Source of the DNA: BP-464 sp045805505
GTDB taxonomy: Bacteria; Actinomycetota; Thermoleophilia; Solirubrobacterales; Solirubrobacteraceae
DNA length: 24,703 bases
Assembly (NCBI GenBank): GCA_045805505.1
Contig: JBJMLA010000113.1
Span: 1 to 24,703 of the forward strand
Reading direction: 5' to 3'
In this document: positions 18,132-24,703 of the stretch, piece after piece
How positions within the stretch are numbered: position 1 is the stretch's first letter
How the letters are laid out: every line of letters starts with the position of its first letter
Program-made: the position numbers and the translations under genes
The notes under the pieces: generated by a model
Told to the model about the DNA's origin: nothing
Database searches by the model: none
Seen by the model: only the letters and a program-made list of their open reading frames with translations

Positions 18132-18158
18132 GTTCCTCCTTGGAACGTCTGTCCAAGG
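18132..18158 (-). promoter_or_regulatory. csrA leader: SD-overlapping GGA hairpin and alternative stem
   Basis: On the minus-strand RNA, GTTCC (18146-18142) pairs with GGAAC (18136-18132), presenting AAGGA, part of the AAGGAGG Shine-Dalgarno (18141-18135), in the loop. An alternative 7-bp stem, CCTTGGA (18158-18152) with TCCAAGG (18144-18138), hides part of the same element. The two stems are mutually exclusive. GGA in a loop over a Shine-Dalgarno is the classic CsrA target, so autoregulation is inferred. Confidence 0.45.
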
Positions 18159-18215
18159 CTGACCATAACTGCTCAAGCCGGCGACGGCGAGCAGGCGGTT
18201 CGCGCCGGCGCGCGA

Positions 18216-18629
18216 TCAGGCGGCGAGCGGTGCGCGCACGGGCGCGTCCTGCGCCTGGTTGATCACCTGGTGGCCGATGCGGCCGGCGATCAGGATCGGG
18301 GCGCGCAGGTTCGCGCTGAAGCCCCGGTCGGTGTCTGCTGCCCGGACCGTCACGTACAGCGCGGTCTCCTCGGGGTCGGCCTCGCCGACGCGCTCGGCGT
18401 CGGTCTTGGTCAGCTCGAGCTCGTAGCCCGGGAAGAAGTCCCACGGGTTGACCACCGGCAGGGCGAGGTCGGCGTCCTCGAGCGACTGCAGCCAGAGGAA
18501 CGAGTCCTCGTTGTCGCGGGCCAGCAGCGCGTAGCGCGAGCCGCCGATGCCCACGAGCCCGCTGGGGAACTCGACGATCGCGTCGTCCGGGACGTCGACG
18601 GTGCCGAAGCGGGTGCTGGTCAGCTGCAT
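18216..18629 (-). CDS. fliW: Flagellar assembly factor FliW
   Basis: 137 residues, normal length for the family. FliW binds flagellin and also CsrA; when flagellin is exported, free FliW sequesters CsrA and relieves translational repression. Family features include MQLTSTRFGTVDV, a VEFPSGLVG segment, NPWDFFPGYELEL and the late stretch with NLRAPILIAGRIGHQVINQ. ATG at 18627-18629; AGGA formed partly by the TAG of the sigma gene lies just upstream, so fliW is likely coupled to the sigma gene (7-nt gap). CsrA follows downstream, completing the partner pair. No flagellin gene is in the window. Confidence 0.93.
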   Translation of the reverse strand: MQLTSTRFGTVDVPDDAIVEFPSGLVGIGGSRYALLARDNEDSFLWLQSLEDADLALPVVNPWDFFPGYELELTKTDAERVGEADPEETALYVTVRAADTDRGFSANLRAPILIAGRIGHQVINQAQDAPVRAPLAA

Positions 18630-18636
18630 GGCCGTC

Positions 18637-19458
18637 CTAGGCGACGAGCGACATCAGCTCGGCGTCGTCGACGAGGTTCTCGCGCAGCGTCTTCTTCATC
18701 TGGCCGTGGATCTGGCAGACCCGGCTCTCGGAGACACCGAGGACCTCGCCGATCTCGGCGAGCGTGAGGTTCTTGACGTAGAGCATGACCGCGACCTCGC
18801 GCTCGCGCTGGCTGAGCTGCGCGAAGGCGGCGCGGAACTTGTCCTTGGCCGCGGACTTGCCGGCGGCGAACTCCGGATCGAGCTCCTGGTCGCTCGAGGC
18901 GATGGTGTCCATGCGCTCGATGCCGGCGTCGTCGTCGCTCATGACCAGCGTGTTGAGCGAGGTGAGGTCCGACGTGGCGATCTCGTCGCGGCGCTGGCGC
19001 AGCTCCTCGATCGTGATGCCCATGGCGTCGGAGAGCTCGTCGTTCTTGGGGCGACGGCCGTGCAGTGCGGTGAACTCCTCGACGGCCTTGTCCATGTCGC
19101 GCTCCCAGCGGCGGACCGAGCGCGGGGCCCAGTCCATGCGGCGCAGCTCGTCGAGCACGGCGCCGTGGATGCGGGTCCAGGCGTACTGCTCGAGCGTCGC
19201 GCCCTTGCTCGGGTCGTAGCGGTCGATCGACTGGATCAGGGCCTCGAGGCCGCAGCTGATGAAGTCCTCGACCTCGCAGCGGGCCGGCATCTCGCGGACC
19301 TTGCGGTAGACGATGAACTTGACGAGCGGGGCGAAGGTGAGGATCAGGCGGTCGCGCAGGGCGGGATCGTTGGTCTCGCGGTAACGCTTCCAGAGGATCA
19401 GCGTCTGCTGAGCGGAAGGGCGGTTCTTGGAAGTGGAGGGGGAAGCGGTGGTGGCCAT
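18637..19458 (-). CDS. fliA: RNA polymerase sigma factor, FliA/WhiG (sigma-28) family
   Basis: 273 residues from the ATG at 19456-19458, which has an AAGGAAAG ribosome-binding sequence. Region 2 contains LTFAPLVKFIVYRKV, EDFISCGLEALIQSIDRYDP and YAWTRIHGAVLDELRRMDW with APRSVR, diagnostic of the FliA/WhiG class rather than of housekeeping or ECF factors. Region 3 follows (ALHGRRPKNDELSDAMGI). Region 4 (about 210-265) has LSQREREVAVMLYVKNLT and a helix-turn-helix around LAEIGEVLGVSESRVCQIH. With fliW and csrA downstream and flaG divergent, it most likely drives late flagellar genes rather than sporulation as Streptomyces WhiG does. An ATG at 19500 would give a longer form without a ribosome site. 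Confidence 0.93.
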   Translation of the reverse strand: MATTASPSTSKNRPSAQQTLILWKRYRETNDPALRDRLILTFAPLVKFIVYRKVREMPARCEVEDFISCGLEALIQSIDRYDPSKGATLEQYAWTRIHGAVLDELRRMDWAPRSVRRWERDMDKAVEEFTALHGRRPKNDELSDAMGITIEELRQRRDEIATSDLTSLNTLVMSDDDAGIERMDTIASSDQELDPEFAAGKSAAKDKFRAAFAQLSQREREVAVMLYVKNLTLAEIGEVLGVSESRVCQIHGQMKKTLRENLVDDAELMSLVA

Positions 19459-19571
19459 GGTGTCTTTCCTTGGGGGAACGAGCCGTGTGCTGCACCGCAT
19501 GTATCGACCTATGTGTCGGGCCCGAACATCCCCGTTAACCGTGATCTTGTTGGGGCCATGTGTCTACGCCC

Positions 19572-19595
19572 ACCATCCCCACTTCTGGGGATGGT
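19572..19595. repeat. Perfect 9-bp inverted repeat in the sigma/flaG divergent region
   Basis: ACCATCCCC (19572-19580) and GGGGATGGT (19587-19595) pair perfectly over a 6-nt loop. It lies midway between the divergent sigma-factor and flaG starts. It could be an operator or an RNA hairpin early in either leader; nothing in the sequence decides. Upstream, TAAC-N15-GCC at 19536-19557 faintly resembles a sigma-28 promoter (TAAA-N15-GCCGATAA) directed at flaG, but the -10 half matches poorly. Confidence 0.5.
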
Positions 19596-19667
19596 CGGTT
19601 CGCCGGGTGTCCAATCGCCCGGAAGTACGGGCTCAATCCTGGAGGCTCCCTGCCGATCACCCTGGCC

Positions 19668-19710
19668 AGGCAGCACGGACGCTGCCTCTCCAAACCGCGA
19701 AAGGACTCGC
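19668..19710 (+). promoter_or_regulatory. Paired GGA-loop hairpins in the flaG leader (candidate CsrA operator)
   Basis: Hairpin 1: AGGCAGC (19668-19674) pairs perfectly with GCTGCCT (19681-19687) over the hexaloop ACGGAC. Hairpin 2: GCGA (19697-19700) pairs with TCGC (19707-19710) over the hexaloop AAGGAC. Both loops have GGA at positions 3-5 followed by C. The second GGA is the best ribosome-binding element of flaG, ending 12 nt before the ATG. The GGAs are 26 nt apart, within the range one CsrA dimer can bridge. A weaker third GGA hairpin, GCCC/GGGC (19617-19620/19629-19632), lies upstream. Confidence 0.5.
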
Positions 19711-19717
19711 ACCCACC

Positions 19718-20023
19718 ATGAGCTTCACCGTGCCTCCCGGGCCACTGGCCCCGGTCTACCGCCTCGATGACTTCCGTTCCGACCTTCCGCAGGAGGAGCC
19801 GGTGGACGCCACCCAGGTGTGGGCTGAGGTCACGGCCGCTGCCCAGCTGTTCGGCGCGCTGCGCGAGGCCGGCATGAGCGTCCGCTTCGACGTCGAGGAC
19901 CCGACGCTGCCGCCCCGCGTGCGCATCACCGACCTCGAGGGCCGCACGATCCGCGAGATCCCGCCCGGCCTGGCCTGCGATCCCGCCGCCCTGCGCGACG
20001 AGGTCCTCGGGCCCGTCGCCTGA
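19718..20023 (+). CDS. flaG: FlaG-like flagellar protein
   Basis: 101 residues. The C-terminal half (about 45-100) fits the FlaG family: SVRFDVED, then RVRITDLEGRTIREIPP, corresponding to the family pattern LxFxVD...vkviD..tgevIRqIPpe. FlaG proteins influence flagellar filament length or assembly; their biochemical role is unclear. The N-terminal 40 residues are Pro-rich and not conserved. The ATG at 19718 is preferred over the upstream open frame because of the AAAGGA at 19700-19705 and because the leader then contains two GGA hairpins. It diverges from the sigma-28 gene and ends one base from the purM stop on the other strand. No flagellin or hook genes are in view. Confidence 0.78.
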   Translation: MSFTVPPGPLAPVYRLDDFRSDLPQEEPVDATQVWAEVTAAAQLFGALREAGMSVRFDVEDPTLPPRVRITDLEGRTIREIPPGLACDPAALRDEVLGPVA

Positions 20024-20024
20024 G

Positions 20025-21047
<1,023 letters not shown>

Positions 21048-21069
21048 CCCGCGCAGGCTACGCGCCGCG

Positions 21070-21846
21070 TCAGCCGGACGAGCGCAGCACGACCGCGGCC
21101 AGCGCGCTGCGGTACAGCGCGTAGGGCCACAGGGCGCGGTCGTCGCGGACCAGCCGCCGCGAGGCGAGGGTCGAGGCGAACGCGGCGCCGATGCCGGCCG
21201 CGAACGCGCCGGCGGTGGCCGGGGGAAGCCCGCGGCGCGCCAGGCGGGCGCCCTTGAGCGCGGTCGCCGCGCCGATGATCGGCAGCGCCACATGGCGCGA
21301 GAGCACGTTGGCGTCGGCGCGCGCGAAGCCGCGCAGCCGGGCGGCGGTCAGCGTGGCGCCGTTGCGCGAGACGCCGGGCACCAGGGCGCAGGCCTGTGCG
21401 ATGCCCAGCGCCAGCGCGTCGGCGAGGCCCGCGTCCTCGCGTGTGCGCGCGGAGGACCCGACGGCGTCGGCGGCCGCCATGGCGATCGCGCCGAGCAGCA
21501 GGCCGGCGCCCATCGTGCGCGGCGTGCCGAGCCGCCGCTCGATGGGCCGCTCGAGCAGGGCGCCCACCACCGCCGGCGGCACGAAGGAGCCGACCAGCAG
21601 CACGGCGCGGCGCCGGTCGAACGTCGTCACCGCCTCGCCGACCTCGTCGCGCAGCGCGATCAGCAGCGCGGCGGCGGTTCCGGCGTGCACGGCGACCTCG
21701 AAGGCCTTGCGCAGCTCCGGATCGAGCTGCGCGTACTCCCAGCCCAGCAGCCACGGGACGAGCTCGGTGTGCGCCGACGAGGAGATCGGCAGCAGCTCGG
21801 CGGGCCCGTGCAGCGCGCCGAGGGCTACCGCCTCACGCAGGCGCAA
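21070..21846 (-). CDS. uppP: Undecaprenyl-diphosphatase (UppP/BacA family)
   Basis: 258 residues, multi-pass membrane protein. It dephosphorylates undecaprenyl diphosphate to recycle the lipid carrier of wall and polysaccharide synthesis; the family confers some bacitracin tolerance. Two signature regions are present: ELLPISSSAHTELVP near the N-terminus (Glu plus Ser-rich motif) and VPGVSRNGATLTAAR, with the catalytic Arg, in the middle. The start appears to be TTG at 21844-21846, inside the 3' end of dedA (14-nt overlap); no ATG or GTG precedes the first conserved motif. This suggests coupled, possibly reduced, translation. The GPAE start of motif 1 differs from the usual GxTE form. Confidence 0.9.
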   Translation of the reverse strand: MRLREAVALGALHGPAELLPISSSAHTELVPWLLGWEYAQLDPELRKAFEVAVHAGTAAALLIALRDEVGEAVTTFDRRRAVLLVGSFVPPAVVGALLERPIERRLGTPRTMGAGLLLGAIAMAAADAVGSSARTREDAGLADALALGIAQACALVPGVSRNGATLTAARLRGFARADANVLSRHVALPIIGAATALKGARLARRGLPPATAGAFAAGIGAAFASTLASRRLVRDDRALWPYALYRSALAAVVLRSSG

Positions 21847-22459
21847 CGCGGTTGCGGCGCCAGCGCAGGATCAGGTAGGCCGCGCCGACGACGATCAGCG
21901 CCAGGATGGCGTAGTCGACGTAGTGCAGGCGGTCCTTCCACTCCGGCCACTTGTCGGCCGCCGAGCGGCCCAGCAGGACCAGGGCGAGGTTCCACGGGAC
22001 CGCGCCGAGGAACGTCAGGACGGCGAAGGTCGAGAACCGCATGCGCGCGATGCCGGCGGGCAGCGAGATGAACGTCCGGACGATCGGCAGCATCCGCGAG
22101 AAGAAGACGGTGGCCGCGCCGTAGCGCTCGAACCAGCCCGTGGCGCGCTCGAGCTGGGCGTCGTTGATGTGGAACAGCCGGTTGTTGGTCAGCACCGTGG
22201 CCCGGCCGTGGTAGCCGACCGCGTAGGCGATGCAGGAGCCCAGGAGGTTGGCGAACGAGGCGACGAGGACCGCTGCCAACACGGAGTACTCGCCGTTGTG
22301 GACGCTGAACCCCGCGAAGAGCATCGTCGGCTCCGACGGGATCGGGATGCACGCGCTCTCGGGCGTCATCAGCAGGAAGATGCCCCACAGACCGATGGCG
22401 TCGATGACGTTGATCGCCCAGTCGGCGACCTTGTCGGTGATGGAGGCAAGAAGCAGCAT
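21833..22459 (-). CDS. DedA-family membrane protein
   Basis: 208 residues from the ATG at 22457-22459. About five hydrophobic segments, with the family stretches PESACIPIPSEPTMLFAG, NLLGSCIAYAVGYHGR, FERYGAATVFFSRMLPIVR (conserved Arg) and ISLPAGIARMRFSTF. Members of the DedA/SNARE-associated (VTT) group are membrane transporters or flippases; some recycle undecaprenyl phosphate across the membrane. That fits the immediate neighbour uppP, which makes undecaprenyl phosphate. The longer ATG at 22534 would run into the divergent dehydratase gene and was not used. Only 40 bp separate this start from the divergent gene, so the two promoters must overlap. Confidence 0.9.
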   Translation of the reverse strand: MLLLASITDKVADWAINVIDAIGLWGIFLLMTPESACIPIPSEPTMLFAGFSVHNGEYSVLAAVLVASFANLLGSCIAYAVGYHGRATVLTNNRLFHINDAQLERATGWFERYGAATVFFSRMLPIVRTFISLPAGIARMRFSTFAVLTFLGAVPWNLALVLLGRSAADKWPEWKDRLHYVDYAILALIVVGAAYLILRWRRNRVAPA

Positions 22460-22486
22460 CAAGGTGGTTCTGAGCGTACCTGCGCC

Positions 22487-22492
22487 TAGAAT
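22487..22492 (+). promoter_or_regulatory. Candidate -10 box for a leaderless transcript
   Basis: TAGAAT ends 7 nt before the ATG at 22500, so transcription would begin at or next to the A of that codon. The upstream ATG at 22491 overlaps the box itself, which argues for 22500 as the true start. A matching -35 at 17-nt spacing is weak (GTGGTT). Confidence 0.4.
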
Positions 22493-22499
22493 GTCGAAG

Positions 22500-24428
22500 A
22501 TGCGCCGCCGGCTCAGGACGCCGGCGATCGGCACGTTCCATCGCCATTCCGTACCGCAGCTGGCGATCGACGCGCTCCTGATCGCCGCCGCATACTTCCT
22601 CGCCTACCGGTTGAGGTTCGATTCCGGCGTCCCGGCCCGCTATCAGGACCTCTTCGAGACCACGATCCCGTGGGCCGTGCCCACCTCCGTCGTGGTCTTC
22701 GCGCTGTTCGGGCTCTACGGCAAGCACTGGCGCTACGTCACCCAGCGCGACTTCATGGCCGTCGTGCAGTCGGTGTTCGTCGCGACCGTCGTGCTGATGG
22801 CGGCGATCGCCGTCATCCATCCGACCACCGTCCCCTCGTCGACCGGCTGGGTGGGCGTCAACCTCCCGTCCGGCCTCGCCGCGCTGTTCTTCCTGCTGAC
22901 GCTGGCGCTCGTGGGCGGCGTGCGGTTCCTCGTGCGCGCGTTCTACGAGCGGCCGCTGCGTGGCTTCAAGCCGGTCAAGGACGCGCGTCGCGTGCTGATC
23001 GTCGGCGCCGGCGACGGCGGGCAGCTCGTGCTGCGCGAGATCCTGCGCAACCCGTCGCTGCGCCTGAACCCGGTCGGCTTCGTCGACGACGACCCGCTCA
23101 AGCGCAACCTGCGCTTCGACGGCGTCCGGGTCCTCGGCCCGACGGCGGAGCTCAACCGCATCCTCGACGAGGCCGAGCCCGACGAGATCACCATCGCGAT
23201 CCCGTCGGCGCCCGGCACGCTGCGCGCGCAGATCGTCACCGCCGCCCGCAAGCGCGGCATCCCGGTCCGCACCCTGCCGACCGTCTTCGAGCTGCTGCTG
23301 CACGGCGGCGACGTCGTGCGCCAGGCGCGCGAGGTCCAGGTCGAGGACATCCTGGGTCGCGAGCCGGTGCGCATGGAGATCGACCGCGTCGGCGCCTACC
23401 TCAACAACGAGGTGGTGATGGTGACGGGCGCCGGTGGTTCGATCGGGTCAGAGCTCTGCCGCCAGATCGCCCGCGTCGCCCCCCGCAAGCTGGTGCTCGT
23501 CGATCACGCCGAGGACAACCTCTTCGCCATCCTCCGCGAGCTCGAGGAGGACCGCCACGTCCACCGCCAGATGCTCGCCCCGGTCCTCGCGGACTGCAAG
23601 GAGGGCGAGCGGATGCGCGAGGTGTTCGCCGAGCAGCGCCCGACCGTCGTCTTCCACGCCGCCGCCTACAAGCACGTCGGGCTCATGGAGAGCAACCCGA
23701 TCGAGGCGGTGCGCAACAACGCGATCGCCACGCGGCGGATGTCGCATCTGGCCGGCGAGCACGGCGTCGCGACGTTCGTGCTGGTCTCCACCGACAAGGC
23801 CGTGGAGGCCACCACCGTGATGGGCGCGTCCAAGGCGCTCGCCGAGTGGGCCGTCGAGGAGGCCCACGCGCGCTTCCCCAAGACGCGGTTCGCCGCGGTG
23901 CGCTTCGGCAACGTGCTGGGCTCCTCGGGCAGCGTCGTGCCGATCTTCCGGCGCCAGATCGCGCTGGGCGGTCCCGTCACGGTGACCGACGAGCGGATGA
24001 CCCGCTACTTCATGACCATCCCCGAGGCCGTGCAGCTGATCGTGCGCGCCGGCTCGCTGGACGTCAGCGGCGCCGTCTACGTCCTGGAGATGGGCGAGCC
24101 CGTGCGGATCATGGATCTGGCCCGCGACATGATCGAGCTGTCGGGGCTGCAGCCCGGCCGCGACGTCAGCATCGAGGTCGTCGGCCGCCGTCCCGGCGAG
24201 AAGCTCCACGAGGAGCTGTTCAACGACTACGAGCGGCCGCAGCCGACGCGCGCGGAGAAGATCGTGCTGGCCGACCGCGAGCCCATGGACCCCGATCTCG
24301 TCTCCGAGTTCTTCGACCAGATCAGCCTGCTGACGCTGGAGGGCGACGCGGCGGGTCTGGCCGCGAAGGTGTCCGCCCTGGCCGAGGTCCGGCAGCCCGC
24401 CCGCTCTGAGCGCCTCGGCGCGACGTAG
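22500..24428 (+). CDS. Membrane nucleotide-sugar 4,6-dehydratase (CapD/WbpM/PglF type)
   Basis: 642 residues from the ATG at 22500. Four membrane helices occupy about residues 15-150. A first Rossmann-like domain (about 160-290) starts VLIVGAGDGGQLVLREI. The catalytic short-chain dehydrogenase domain (about 305-590) has VTGAGGSIGSELC (NAD binding), HAAAYKHVGLME, and STDKAVEATTVMGASKALAE with the catalytic Lys, then RFGNVLGSSGSVVPIF and RRPGEKLHEEL. Such proteins convert UDP-GlcNAc to 4-keto-6-deoxy sugars for surface polysaccharides or glycoproteins. The sugar cannot be predicted. It diverges from dedA/uppP, which handle the carrier lipid. An ATG at 22491 is in frame but overlaps the -10-like box. 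Confidence 0.94.
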   Translation: MRRRLRTPAIGTFHRHSVPQLAIDALLIAAAYFLAYRLRFDSGVPARYQDLFETTIPWAVPTSVVVFALFGLYGKHWRYVTQRDFMAVVQSVFVATVVLMAAIAVIHPTTVPSSTGWVGVNLPSGLAALFFLLTLALVGGVRFLVRAFYERPLRGFKPVKDARRVLIVGAGDGGQLVLREILRNPSLRLNPVGFVDDDPLKRNLRFDGVRVLGPTAELNRILDEAEPDEITIAIPSAPGTLRAQIVTAARKRGIPVRTLPTVFELLLHGGDVVRQAREVQVEDILGREPVRMEIDRVGAYLNNEVVMVTGAGGSIGSELCRQIARVAPRKLVLVDHAEDNLFAILRELEEDRHVHRQMLAPVLADCKEGERMREVFAEQRPTVVFHAAAYKHVGLMESNPIEAVRNNAIATRRMSHLAGEHGVATFVLVSTDKAVEATTVMGASKALAEWAVEEAHARFPKTRFAAVRFGNVLGSSGSVVPIFRRQIALGGPVTVTDERMTRYFMTIPEAVQLIVRAGSLDVSGAVYVLEMGEPVRIMDLARDMIELSGLQPGRDVSIEVVGRRPGEKLHEELFNDYERPQPTRAEKIVLADREPMDPDLVSEFFDQISLLTLEGDAAGLAAKVSALAEVRQPARSERLGAT

Positions 24429-24431
24429 ACT
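24426..24431 (+). promoter_or_regulatory. Possible -10 box before the last gene
   Basis: TAGACT overlaps the dehydratase stop codon and ends 9 nt before the next ATG (24441), a spacing compatible with a leaderless or nearly leaderless transcript. No convincing -35 was seen. Confidence 0.25.
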
Positions 24432-24440
24432 CTCGCCGCC

Positions 24441-24703
24441 ATGGCGCCCCACGTGCTCGCGTTCTCGATCGACAAGCAGATCGAGCAGGTTGGAGCGATC
24501 TGCGGCTTTGCCGCGATCGTTGGCCTCGCCGTGCTCTCGCTGCTGTACTTCGCGCAGTCGCGCGAGGTCAAGCGGCTGCGCGAGTGGGCGGGCCGTGCGC
24601 CTGAGCGCGACGCCGAGCTGCAGGCCCGGGTGGCCGATGACGCCGCGCGCCGCGCCTCCGGTCAGCCCGCCGCCGCGCCGGCGACCGCCGCGGCGCAGGC
24701 GAC
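24441..24703 (+). CDS. Small membrane protein, function unknown (3' end outside window)
   Basis: The visible 87 residues contain a short N-terminal segment (MAPHVLAFSIDKQIEQVG), one membrane helix (about 20-38, around FAAIVGLAVLSLLYF), then a charged helical stretch with KRLREWAGRAPERDAELQAR and an Ala/Pro-rich low-complexity region that runs off the edge. The start is 12 nt after the dehydratase stop. I do not recognise a family. The layout resembles single-pass proteins with a cytoplasmic linker leading to another domain, which would lie beyond the window. Confidence 0.7.
   Translation, partial: MAPHVLAFSIDKQIEQVGAICGFAAIVGLAVLSLLYFAQSREVKRLREWAGRAPERDAELQARVADDAARRASGQPAAAPATAAAQA

Noticed and set aside
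19536..19562. Sigma-28 type promoter for flaG (TAAC-N15-GCCATGTG)
   Set aside because: Spacing and the -35 half are suggestive, but only three of eight -10 bases match GCCGATAA, so it is not listed as a promoter.

Overview
The window is high-GC DNA with GTG and TTG starts and tightly overlapping genes, typical of an actinobacterium. The gene set (gyrA near an fhaA-fhaB-pstP-rodA-pbpA-pknB cluster, plus CsrA, FliW, a FliA/WhiG sigma factor and FlaG) suggests a motile, deep-branching lineage such as Thermoleophilia/Solirubrobacterales. That placement is inferred from gene content, not measured. In mycobacteria gyrA and the pknB cluster both lie near oriC, so this window is probably close to the origin.

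Layout. 1-686: the end of gyrA. 687-949: no ordinary gene, but a strongly structured segment beginning with a 16-nt near-perfect complement of the 16S rRNA 3' tail and ending in a terminator hairpin. 950-4005 (minus): a membrane protein with a CARDB-like domain, a DUF4446-type protein, prephenate dehydratase (pheA) and an HNH endonuclease. 4152-14044 (plus): a Hanks-type kinase with a polytopic membrane C-terminus, then fhaA, fhaB, pstP, rodA, pbpA, pknB and ddl. From fhaA onward every gene overlaps the next by 1 or 4 nt, so this looks like one translationally coupled unit for phosphorylation-controlled peptidoglycan synthesis. 14041-19458 (minus): a FliA/WhiG sigma factor, fliW, csrA, a third Hanks kinase with an extracellular discoidin-like domain, and a secreted neutral ceramidase homologue. 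19718-20023 (plus): a flaG-like gene diverging from the sigma gene. 20025-22459 (minus): dedA, uppP and purM. 22500-24428 (plus): a membrane nucleotide-sugar 4,6-dehydratase, followed by the start of a small membrane protein that runs off the window.

How it fits together. Three kinases, one phosphatase and two FHA proteins surround the SEDS/PBP elongation pair, D-Ala-D-Ala ligase, undecaprenyl-diphosphatase and a nucleotide-sugar dehydratase, giving an envelope-building region with its own phospho-signalling. Embedded in it is a small flagellar regulatory island. The flaG leader contains two hairpins that each show GGA in a hexaloop, the second overlapping the likely ribosome-binding site, and the csrA leader has a similar GGA hairpin over its Shine-Dalgarno. 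This predicts a CsrA/FliW translational switch acting on flaG and on csrA itself. The two most interesting signals are that switch and the unexplained RNA after gyrA.
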